Positions 1 to 5,571 of a stretch of 7,519 bases of DNA are shown here, piece by piece. Each line of letters opens with the position of its first letter. The first letter of the stretch is position 1. The stretch comes from Kiritimatiellia bacterium (GTDB taxonomy: Bacteria; Verrucomicrobiota; Kiritimatiellia; RFP12; DVOR01), in assembly GCA_017646485.1 (NCBI GenBank), contig JAGCML010000153.1, positions 1 to 7,519 of the forward strand. The letters are read 5' to 3'. The notes under the pieces are model-generated. The model was not told the origin of the DNA. It did not search any database and worked only from the letters and a program-made list of their open reading frames with translations. A program made the translations under genes and the position numbers.

Positions 1-146
1 AAGCTATCGCACTCGCCATTATCATTACGCAAAAAATAACTCCCGCTGGCGGCCATTGGAACGCCTCCTCTGAAGACACCCTCTGGGCCATTCTCGCCCT
101 CCGCGCCCTTCTTAACGAATCCCACCCCATCCAACTCGCTGAATAA
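1..146 (+). CDS. 3' end of an unrecognised protein-coding gene (partial)
   Basis: The frame starting at base 3 is open from the window edge to the TAA at 144-146 and encodes the last 47 residues of a protein whose start lies outside. The tail holds Gly-Gly-His-Trp, then a hydrophobic helix-like run (Asp-Thr-Leu-Trp-Ala-Ile-Leu-Ala-Leu-Arg-Ala-Leu-Leu), and ends Gln-Leu-Ala-Glu. Codons end mostly in C (GCC, CTC, ATC), unlike the GCT/GAA/AAG-rich ankyrin gene downstream. The Trp-plus-helix pattern loosely recalls repeat units of prenyltransferase/squalene-cyclase-like alpha-barrels, but too little is visible to assign a family. No typical terminator with a T-tract follows; the hairpin array starts only three bases after the stop. 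Confidence 0.6.
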   Translation, partial: AIALAIIITQKITPAGGHWNASSEDTLWAILALRALLNESHPIQLAE

Positions 147-148
147 CA

Positions 149-260
149 GTGGATTACGCGAGCGAAGCTCGCTGTGGATTACGATGCTTCGCATCTGTGG
201 ATTACGCGGCTACGCCGCTGTGGATTACGCACGCTGCGCGTGCTGTGGATTAGTGGATTA
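149..260. repeat. Tandem array of short hairpins separated by GTGGATTACG
   Basis: The 10-mer GTGGATTACG recurs at 149, 174, 197 and 220, followed by two truncated copies (GTGGATTA) at 245 and 253. Each full copy leads into a different perfect inverted repeat with a three-base loop: GCGAGC-GAA-GCTCGC (158-172), GATGC-TTC-GCATC (183-195), GCGGC-TAC-GCCGC (206-218) and GCACGC-TGC-GCGTGC (229-243). The period is 23-25 bp. Both arms change together from unit to unit, so pairing is kept while sequence is not. The heptamer GCGAAGC, or its complement GCTTCGC, sits at the tip of the first two hairpins; the next two tips are GCTACGC and GCTGCGC. No coding function is apparent. Confidence 0.85.
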
Positions 261-370
261 GGGGAGATGTGGGGGCTGGCTTCGCCCCCACACCCCTCAG
301 GCAGGACTGAGTCCTGCACGCTACGCATCCTGCGGATGCTTTTACTGCTGCTCAGGGGTGGGGAGAGGGG
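220..370. repeat. Composite structured repeat, copy A
   Basis: This stretch is repeated nearly base for base at 3713-3862. It begins with the last hairpin unit of the array (220-243) and the GTGGATTA doublet (245-260). Three nested or serial stems follow: GTGGGGGC/GCCCCCAC (269-276 with 284-291), GCAGGAC/GTCCTGC with a TGA loop (301-317), and GCATCC/GGATGC with a TGC loop (325-339). An outer pair CACCCCT (291-297) and AGGGGTG (354-360) can close over the last two stems. In the 87 bases starting at 269, only a few positions differ from copy B. The element could be a mobile-element-derived or REP-like intergenic repeat; no transposase is present in the window. Confidence 0.85.
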
Positions 371-380
371 AGCTGGGTTG

Positions 381-542
381 TGAGAAGTGTATCTTTAACG
401 TGACGCAGATTTTTAAATTTTGGGGTTCAGGTGTGTTTTTTTCGAGGACGGGGTAGTTTTTCAGGATTATCCATAACTCATTCTAAAATGAATCATTTCA
501 CTTCTTGAGGGAGTGTGAGGTTGAATATTTTTTAAAAATGGC
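381..542. other. AT-rich intergenic DNA upstream of the promoter
   Basis: I see no gene here. Composition shifts from the GC-rich repeat to AT-rich DNA with T and A runs (for example 428-442 and 527-539). A small inverted repeat TCATT-CTAA-AATGA lies at 478-491. The A/T tract just before the -35 box could act as an UP element for the promoter at 543-569; that is inference. Confidence 0.4.
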
Positions 543-569
543 TTGACTTTATGGGGGGGGAGGTATAGT
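543..569 (+). promoter_or_regulatory. Sigma-70-type promoter with a G8 tract in the spacer
   Basis: TTGACT (543-548) and TATAGT (564-569) match bacterial -35 and -10 boxes and precede the lipoprotein gene in the right orientation. The spacer is only 15 bases (549-563), and eight of these are an uninterrupted G run (553-560). Transcription would start near 576, giving a leader of about 107 bases. The short spacer predicts a weak promoter in the present state; one or two more G would bring it to 16-17. Confidence 0.6.
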
Positions 570-575
570 AGAAGC

Positions 576-682
576 AGGCTTTGTGGTATCACAAGGGTGG
601 TATCGCAGTAAGCATAAACGTAGCATGAGGTGGTGCATAAGTGTTAATTGCTTGCCACTTTATGAGTAAAAGGGAATTGGTT
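576..682 (+). promoter_or_regulatory. Structured 5' leader of the lipoprotein/ankyrin gene
   Basis: The predicted leader opens with a hairpin, CTTTGTG/CACAAGG around a GTAT loop (579-596), with one T-G pair. The octamer GTGGTATC occurs twice, at 583-590 and 597-604, the first copy lying inside that hairpin. A second imperfect stem pairs CATAAGTG (636-643) with CACTTTATG (656-664), one base bulged. The ribosome-binding site AAGGG (669-673) lies just beyond it and serves the ATG at 683. I do not recognise a known riboswitch class. Confidence 0.35.
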
Positions 683-976
683 ATGAGTACAAAAACATTA
701 CCTACTGTTGTTTTGGCACTGCTCTTGGGCGTATTGTTCGTGGGTTGTGCAAGTGATTTGTCCTATAAGTATCCCGAAAGCACGGAAGCAACTGTGATTG
801 AAGGCATTCCGTTGCCTGCAAATGATCCGGATGAAATGCGCTATTACGTGCGTAGCGTTTTGATGGCTTACATTTTGAAGGGTAAGTACGAAGAAGCTTA
901 TGCATGGAAGGTGCCGACCGAAGGGTATGATGAATCGGTCGTGAGGCCGGCGAAGCAGAACGTGAAGAGGTTTTGA
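683..976 (+). CDS. Lipoprotein-type N-terminus, probably the 5' part of the split helical-repeat/ankyrin gene
   Basis: From the ATG at 683 the frame encodes 97 residues. It starts with a Lys-containing n-region, a Leu/Val-rich core and a lipobox-like Leu-Phe-Val-Gly-Cys with Cys at residue 22, so lipid anchoring in the envelope is likely; Phe at -3 is not ideal. I chose 683 over 662 (ATG) and 641 (GTG) because AAGGG at 669-673 is well spaced and the signal peptide is then of normal length. Residues around 50-75 form a helical unit (Val-Arg-Ser-Val-Leu through Tyr-Glu-Glu-Ala-Tyr-Ala-Trp-Lys-Val-Pro) that matches the repeats of the next frame. After about residue 85 the sequence becomes unlike either frame's style and stops at TGA 974-976. 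I infer that the real protein shifts to the frame of 973-3624 near 934-945. On its own it would be a small lipoprotein of unknown function. Confidence 0.75.
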   Translation: MSTKTLPTVVLALLLGVLFVGCASDLSYKYPESTEATVIEGIPLPANDPDEMRYYVRSVLMAYILKGKYEEAYAWKVPTEGYDESVVRPAKQNVKRF

Positions 977-3624
977 ATAAGGAACTTTATCCGCGTTGGG
1001 CAGCTGCGAAACTGGCCCCTGTGCGCGCAAAGGTGCGCCCCCTCGTGGCAGATAATCAGTTCGCGAAGGCTCGTGAAGCGGTGTGGCGTTTGCCGAACAC
1101 TGGCATTAAGCCCCTTGATGTACTTCTTCGTGAAGGCCGTGCCGAAATTTTGAATGAAACGGTGAACGTGAAGCAGTGGAAGATGCTTGAGCCTACGTTG
1201 AAGGCTAAAGTGGCAGAATTCTTGAAGGCTGAACAGTTTAACGAAGCTCGCGCCTATTTAGCAAAGGTCCCGCGCATTCGCACCTATACGATTTTGTTTG
1301 ATAAGCAAGTTCAGGTGGTGTGCTCGGTGTTGGAAAGCTTCGGCGTGCCGGCAGATAAGCTTGAGCCCGTTAAGGCAGAAGCGAGCAAAGTGATCTCTGA
1401 GGCTTTTGCTGATGCAACGGAAGCCTATGAATCCTCTTCTTATACCACCACCACGGACGGAACTGAAGTTGATTTAGAGAAGTACAACGAATCCTTGAAG
1501 CAGTTGCACAAGGTGCTCGTGAAGTACGATTGCGATGAAGCAAAGGCCGATAAAATCGTTGAGGCAATTCAAAAGGCTGTCCAGCCCTTGATTGCAGAGT
1601 ATTGCGCTGGCGAAGCTGGTAAGAGCGAGACAACTGATACAACCTCCCTGACGAAGCTCGGTACAACGCAGGTGAATGCTAAGATTGATGCGCTCGTGAA
1701 AGAATTGACCGAGGCGATTGATGCTGCTGAAAAGGCCAAGATGCTGGCCGATTTGGAAGCAGCCATGAAGCGCGGCGAATATGCAAAGGCCCGTCGCCTT
1801 GCAATCGCATTGAAGCTTGCAGATCGTATCGCTGAGTCTTTGATCAAGGAAGTGCGTCAGTACGCTGCAGCTAAGCAGTGGGATAAGGCACGTACTTGCA
1901 TCCGTGATTATGTGGATATTGACAATGCAGAAGTTGACGCTGCGCTCTATCTGCTTCGCGTCGGCTTGTTGAACTGCGATGTCAACCCCGTTCAGATGGA
2001 TGACTTGCTCGAAAAGATGGTGGATAAGTACACCAAGATGGTCGCTGCTGGCGAATTGTTGAAGGCTCGTGAATGGTTGATGAACTACAAGCCGGTGGAA
2101 GATGCTTATCCCGATATTGATAAGACGCTTGCAACGGTGAAGAAGGGCGCAGAAACGTTGACGGTTGACCCCGCCACTGCTGAAGCCCGCACGAAGGCCT
2201 TCCGCGCATCCGTTCAGGCTATCCTTGATGCACGTAAAGGAAGCTACTTTGATCCTGTTGATCAGAAGGCTGAAGACGCAAAGTGGTTGACATTGGATGA
2301 CGCCGTGGCGGCATTGGTTGAGGCAATCGTTGACCAGTACAACAATGAACCTGAAGTTAAGGCTCGCGTGAATGCCTTGATTGAATCGTTTAAGGCTGAT
2401 GTCGCTGCACAGAACGCTGCAAAGTTGCGTTGCATCACCACTGAAGAGATGAATAAGGCTCTCATGGCGAAGCGCGATGAACTCCTCAAGACGCTGGATG
2501 TCGAAATCGTTCGTAAGGAACAGGAAATGGCCGAAAAGGCTCGTTGTGAAGCCTACGAACGCTTGTTGGTCGCTTTGGATAAGGAAGTCGGTATCAACAC
2601 CCAGATCTCGATCGCTGAAGATGCCATCATGCGTGGCTTGCCGACGGTCTCTCAGGGTTTGCACACCGTGTTGGGTGATTATGCTCGCGCCTTCCGTCTC
2701 TTGAAGAACAAGGCTGAATTGACCGATGCGCAGAAGAGCGCTATCTTGGTGGGTGCAGCTTACTTGAATCAGCCCGTGGTGGTCTCTTGGGCATGTGACT
2801 TGGGTGCCGCTGTTGATGCACCTGCAGCACGTGATCCTTTGGCTCGCCCTGCCGTGCTCGTGGCTGTTCAGGCTGGTAATGCCGCAGTCATTCGCGCCCT
2901 CGCTGCTGCTGAAGCAAAGATGGATGTGGCTGACGCCAATGGCGACACGATGTTGCACTACGCTGTCCGCGTGGGTGATGCCAATATCATCCGCTTGGCC
3001 TTGGAAGGTACCGATGTGAACGCTGTGAATAAGGCTGGCGCTCCGGCAATCTTCATCGCTGCTGCTCGTAATCAGCTCGACCTCGTGGCTCAGTTGATCG
3101 AAGCGAAGGCTGATATGACCATTGCGAATGCCGCAGGCTACACGGTGATGGATATCGCTTGCGCCGCTGGTGCACGTGACATCTTGGATGCTTTGGTCGC
3201 AGCTGATGCACCAATCTCCGATAAGGCATTGCTCCTTGCTGCAGCAAACGATCGCTTGGCTTGCGCCCAGTGGCTCGTTGCTCGTGGTGCTGATGTTAAT
3301 GCTGATGGCGTGATGGACGCTGCAAAGGTGGACACCGCTACTTACGCTTACCTCGTCTCTCAGGGTGGTCGTCCGAAGGCAACCAATTGCTTGACCAAGA
3401 CGCTCTTCTTCCCTGAAGAATTGGCAGCTGCAGAAGCTGCAGAAGCTGCAGCACGTGCGAAGGATCCTATCGCTCGTAAGTTGGAAGCCGAAGCAAAGAA
3501 GGCTGAAGCTGAAGCACTGAAGGCTGAAATCGAAGCTCAGAAGGCCGCTGAGGCAAAGCCCGCAGTCGCCGAAAAAGATATCGAAGAAGTCGCAGCAGAA
3601 GAAGTAGAAGAAGAAACGCTCTAA
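973..3624 (+). CDS. Large helical-repeat and ankyrin-repeat protein with charged coiled-coil tail
   Basis: The frame gives up to 883 residues if read from the TTG at 973, which overlaps the preceding stop (TTGA). Residues 1 to about 590 are mostly alpha-helical and contain TPR/HEAT-like units with a Phe/Tyr/Trp-x-x-Ala-Arg core (for example near 28, 85, 270, 300 and 365), broken by Thr-rich loops near 155 and 220. Ankyrin repeats follow from about 595 to 800; clear consensus pieces are Gly-Asp-Thr-Met-Leu-His-Tyr-Ala (657), Gly-Ala-Pro-Ala-Ile-Phe-Ile-Ala-Ala (689), Gly-Tyr-Thr-Val-Met-Asp-Ile-Ala (722) and Arg-Gly-Ala-Asp-Val-Asn. From 815 the tail is Ala/Glu/Lys-rich and ends very acidic. 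Ankyrin repeats usually bind other proteins; no catalytic domain is seen. The start is doubtful: there is no well-placed ribosome-binding site, no signal peptide, and the frame stays coding-like upstream to 934. I therefore read it as the rest of the lipoprotein begun at 683, about 980 residues in total. It ends at an intrinsic terminator. Confidence 0.85.
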   Translation: MNKELYPRWAAAKLAPVRAKVRPLVADNQFAKAREAVWRLPNTGIKPLDVLLREGRAEILNETVNVKQWKMLEPTLKAKVAEFLKAEQFNEARAYLAKVPRIRTYTILFDKQVQVVCSVLESFGVPADKLEPVKAEASKVISEAFADATEAYESSSYTTTTDGTEVDLEKYNESLKQLHKVLVKYDCDEAKADKIVEAIQKAVQPLIAEYCAGEAGKSETTDTTSLTKLGTTQVNAKIDALVKELTEAIDAAEKAKMLADLEAAMKRGEYAKARRLAIALKLADRIAESLIKEVRQYAAAKQWDKARTCIRDYVDIDNAEVDAALYLLRVGLLNCDVNPVQMDDLLEKMVDKYTKMVAAGELLKAREWLMNYKPVEDAYPDIDKTLATVKKGAETLTVDPATAEARTKAFRASVQAILDARKGSYFDPVDQKAEDAKWLTLDDAVAALVEAIVDQYNNEPEVKARVNALIESFKADVAAQNAAKLRCITTEEMNKALMAKRDELLKTLDVEIVRKEQEMAEKARCEAYERLLVALDKEVGINTQISIAEDAIMRGLPTVSQGLHTVLGDYARAFRLLKNKAELTDAQKSAILVGAAYLNQPVVVSWACDLGAAVDAPAARDPLARPAVLVAVQAGNAAVIRALAAAEAKMDVADANGDTMLHYAVRVGDANIIRLALEGTDVNAVNKAGAPAIFIAAARNQLDLVAQLIEAKADMTIANAAGYTVMDIACAAGARDILDALVAADAPISDKALLLAAANDRLACAQWLVARGADVNADGVMDAAKVDTATYAYLVSQGGRPKATNCLTKTLFFPEELAAAEAAEAAARAKDPIARKLEAEAKKAEAEALKAEIEAQKAAEAKPAVAEKDIEEVAAEEVEEETL
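3424..3457 (+). repeat. 9-bp tandem repeat inside the coiled-coil tail
   Basis: GCAGCTGCAGAAGCTGCAG and its continuation repeat a nine-base unit about three and a half times. It encodes Ala-Ala-Glu repeats that begin the charged tail. The unit length is a multiple of three, so copy-number change would alter tail length without changing frame. Confidence 0.6.
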
Positions 3625-3647
3625 CAGCACCTCTTCTCTATACAAAC

Positions 3648-3680
3648 AAAACAGGGAGCCCAGCGGCTCCCTGTTTTTTA
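3648..3680 (+). terminator. Rho-independent terminator of the ankyrin gene
   Basis: AAACAGGGAGCC (3649-3660) pairs perfectly with GGCTCCCTGTTT (3665-3676) around a CAGC loop, and the 3' arm runs into a T-tract (3674-3679). It lies 24 bases after the TAA at 3622-3624. The A-run before the stem lets it extend, so it may also work on the opposite strand. Confidence 0.93.
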
Positions 3681-3712
3681 TTCTCTTTTAGAGCCTGACG
3701 GCCCAGGGATTA

Positions 3713-3862
3713 GTGGATTACGCACGCTGGTGCGTGCTGTGGATTAGTGGATTAGGGGAGAGGGGAGAAGTGGGGGCTGGCTTCGCCCCCACACCCCTCA
3801 GGCAGGACTGAGTCCTGCACACCACGCATCCTGCGGATGCTTTTACTGGTGCTCACGGGGGA
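3713..3862. repeat. Composite structured repeat, copy B
   Basis: This is a second copy, in the same orientation, of the element at 220-370. It has one hairpin unit, GCACGC-TGGT-GCGTGC (3722-3737), instead of four, then the GTGGATTA doublet (3739-3754). A short insertion of GGGGAGA character follows, then the same three stems at 3770-3792, 3802-3818 and 3826-3840. The outer closing stem of copy A is lost here because the right arm reads ACGGGGG. The first hairpin has a four-base loop where copy A has three, with identical arms. Confidence 0.85.
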
Positions 3863-3887
3863 GGGGCGGCAGAGAGGAGCAGGGGAT

Positions 3888-3940
3888 GCAGGGTGACAGC
3901 GCACCCTGCGGCACGACGGATAGGGATGCGGCTGCGCCGC
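3888..3940. repeat. Two further short hairpins in the gene-free stretch
   Basis: GCAGGGTG (3888-3895) pairs with CACCCTGC (3902-3909) around ACAGCG. GCGGC-TGC-GCCGC (3928-3940) repeats the three-base-loop style, and the GCTGCGC tip, of the array at 149-260. Neither is followed by a T-tract, so they are unlikely to be terminators. Confidence 0.65.
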
Positions 3941-3957
3941 TCTTGCTGACTCACGCT

Positions 3958-4165
3958 GGCAGTCCTTTTTGCAGTGCTTTTCTGTGTCTTCTGTGTATTC
4001 TGTGGTTTTTCTCCACGCTGGCAGTCCTTTTCGCAGTCCTTCTTTTAGTGTATTTTGTGTATTTTGTGGTTTCTCTTCTACATGCAGTCCTTTTTCCGTG
4101 TGGTCCGTGTTTTCCGTGGACTCTCCCATCACATGCAGTCCTTTTTGCGGTGTCCATTTCGATCT
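3958..4165. repeat. Modular repeat array: GCAGTCC headers with 9-base triplets
   Basis: Four modules start with GGCAGTCC or TGCAGTCC followed by TTTT, with the heptamer GCAGTCC at 3959, 4021, 4084 and 4135; an additional internal copy lies at 4033. Module lengths are about 62, 63, 51 and a partial of about 31 bases. The first three each carry a triplet of nine-base units: TCTGTGTCT-TCTGTGTAT-TCTGTGGTT (3981-4007), TAGTGTATT-TTGTGTATT-TTGTGGTTT (4046-4072) and TCCGTGTGG-TCCGTGTTT-TCCGTGGAC (4095-4121). Within a module the core base pair (CTG, TTG or CCG) is shared, while it differs between modules. Module ends carry CACGCTG or ACAT before the next header. Read on the minus strand the triplets translate as Thr-Glu-Tyr-Thr-Glu-Asp-like repeats, but I see no support for a real protein there. 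Confidence 0.8.
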
Positions 4166-4257
4166 CTGAACCCGAATTCTGGTGAATATAGCGAAGGAGA
4201 CTCGCCTCAATGCCGCAGTTACTTTGTCCTATACGCTAAAAAAGCGGGTGGATGGGG

Positions 4258-4287
4258 TGCACATTTTAGAACTGATTGTGATACAAT
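4258..4287 (+). promoter_or_regulatory. Extended -10 promoter for tolB
   Basis: TGATACAAT (4279-4287) is a good extended -10 box (TG, one base, TACAAT). A weak -35 candidate, TGCACA (4258-4263), lies 18 bases upstream. The predicted start of transcription, near 4294, is only about five bases before the tolB ATG at 4299, so the transcript would be leaderless or nearly so. GAG at 4291-4293 is the only ribosome-binding-like sequence and would lie upstream of that start. Confidence 0.5.
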
Positions 4288-4298
4288 ATAGAGCAATT

Positions 4299-5543
4299 AT
4301 GAAATTTTATTTGCTTTCTTTTTGTTTTGCAGTAATGGCAGCCGTTCTCGGCGCGCCACAAGTGATGGCGCAGGGTGCTAATCCGCCAGTGATTGATGTG
4401 ACGGTGCAGGGAGTGGCTCGTCAGTCGCTTACCCTTTCGGGTGTGACGGCTAATGGGGCTGGTGGTCAGACCTTTTTAAAGACGTTACAGAATGACTTGC
4501 AGCGTTGCGGTTGGTATCGTTTGGCGGCTAATGGCCAGGTGAAGGTGTCGGGTTCGGTTTCGGGTGCCGCAGGGGTGACGGAAGGTCTTTCGGTGGCATG
4601 GCCTGGAAAGCGCTTTGCTTGGAATCGTGCTGCAGTGGATACGAATCAGGTGCGCCGTCATGCACATGAATTGGCAGATGCGATTGTGAATGCCACGACG
4701 GGTGAAACGGGCATTGCTCAGAGTAAGTTTGCGATGGTGTTTCAGTCGGGCACGCGTCAGTCGGGTCAGGCAATCCAAGATTTGTATGTCTGTGACTATG
4801 ATGGACAGAATTTGAAGCGTATCACCAATGATGGTTCGCCGATTGTGGGTCCGCGTTGGGGAACAGATGGCCGCACGGTTTATTTCACCAGTTATCGTCT
4901 CGGCTATGCCACGGTCTTTCGTGCGGATACACGCACAGGCGCTGTGGAACGTTTAGCCAATTTCCGCGGATTGAGCACGGGTGCTGTGCCGTCTCCTACG
5001 AATCCGAATAAGTTGGCGATTATCCTTTCTCACCAGGGCAATCCAGAGTTGTATGTGATGGATGTGCCGACGAAGAAGTTGACACGCTTGACGCGCACAA
5101 CGCTTGCCGCTGAGGCGAGTCCGTGTTGGTCGCCAGATGGCAAGCAGATCTGCTATGTCTCGGATGTGTCGAAGACCCCTCAACTTTACATTGTGGATGT
5201 TGCCACGGCGCAGAGTCGCCGTCTGACGCTCAAGGGTGGCGAAAATGTGCAACCCGATTGGAGCAAGAATGGCATTGTGTTCGCCACGCGTCGTGGCGCA
5301 CCGTATCGAATTGCTGTGATGGATCCTGCGGTCGGAGAACGCTCTTTGCGTTATTTGACGCCGGTGAACGAACAGTACGAGTCTCCGTCCTGGGCTCCTG
5401 ATGGCCGACATGTGTTGGCCGCACGCAAGCAGGGGAAGACTTACTCCGTCTGGGTGTTGGACGCAGCTGAAAAGGGCGCCGCACCTTACAAACCTTTCTC
5501 CTCCAATGCGGGCCAGTGGTTAAGCCCTGCTTGGAGTCGATAA
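4299..5543 (+). CDS. tolB: Tol-Pal system beta-propeller protein TolB
   Basis: TolB is the periplasmic protein that binds Pal and takes part in outer-membrane constriction and stability during division. The 414-residue product is close to the usual length of about 430. It begins with a signal peptide (hydrophobic core, then Val-Met-Ala before Gln near residue 25), followed by the TolB N-terminal domain (about 27-140) and a WD40-like propeller (about 142-414). Propeller blades show the TolB motif Pro-x-Trp-x-x-(Asp)-Gly: Pro-Arg-Trp-Gly-Thr-Asp-Gly near 183, Ser-Pro-Cys-Trp-Ser-Pro-Asp-Gly near 274, Gln-Pro-Asp-Trp near 318, Ser-Pro-Ser-Trp-Ala-Pro-Asp-Gly near 363, and a closing Ser-Pro-Ala-Trp-Ser-Arg. 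Val-Cys-Asp-Tyr-Asp-Gly-Gln-Asn marks the junction seen in other TolBs. The ATG at 4299 is preferred over an in-frame GTG at 4182, because only the former puts the signal peptide at the N-terminus. pal follows after 28 bases. Confidence 0.93.
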   Translation: MKFYLLSFCFAVMAAVLGAPQVMAQGANPPVIDVTVQGVARQSLTLSGVTANGAGGQTFLKTLQNDLQRCGWYRLAANGQVKVSGSVSGAAGVTEGLSVAWPGKRFAWNRAAVDTNQVRRHAHELADAIVNATTGETGIAQSKFAMVFQSGTRQSGQAIQDLYVCDYDGQNLKRITNDGSPIVGPRWGTDGRTVYFTSYRLGYATVFRADTRTGAVERLANFRGLSTGAVPSPTNPNKLAIILSHQGNPELYVMDVPTKKLTRLTRTTLAAEASPCWSPDGKQICYVSDVSKTPQLYIVDVATAQSRRLTLKGGENVQPDWSKNGIVFATRRGAPYRIAVMDPAVGERSLRYLTPVNEQYESPSWAPDGRHVLAARKQGKTYSVWVLDAAEKGAAPYKPFSSNAGQWLSPAWSR

Positions 5544-5571
5544 CTCAAATCAAATCATAGGAACAACTACC

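Noticed and set aside
149..260. Possible CRISPR array (regular 23-25 bp period)
   Set aside because: The constant part is only 10 bases, and the variable parts are 13-15 bases and self-complementary. That is a hairpin array, not repeats with unique spacers; no cas genes are present.
174..383. A 69-codon open frame on the plus strand across copy A
   Set aside because: It reads through hairpin arms and the composite repeat. The product is Arg/Leu/Gly-rich with no domain, and the equivalent frame is not kept in copy B.
1474..3645. A 723-codon open frame on the minus strand opposite the ankyrin gene
   Set aside because: It is a shadow of the coding strand's codon bias. Its translation is rich in Cys, Ser, His and Phe without domain pattern, while the plus strand gives clear ankyrin repeats and a terminator in the right orientation.
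3648..3680. Hairpin considered as part of the repeat family
   Set aside because: The A-run, stem and T-tract are those of a standard intrinsic terminator, and the sequence is not shared with copy A.
3752..4210. A 152-codon open frame on the minus strand with Thr-Glu-Tyr-Thr-Glu-like repeats
   Set aside because: It merely translates the two DNA repeat systems. The triplet units vary by base pairs in all codon positions, there is no ribosome-binding site, and the C-terminal half reads through perfect hairpins.
4210..4239. Nine-codon open frame after AAGGAG (4194-4199), a possible leader peptide for tolB
   Set aside because: The spacing is long (10 bases), the predicted tolB promoter lies downstream of it, and the peptide has no codon run suggesting attenuation.
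4182..4298. Upstream extension of tolB from a GTG start at 4182
   Set aside because: It would place 39 hydrophilic residues before a clear signal peptide, and no ribosome-binding site precedes the GTG.
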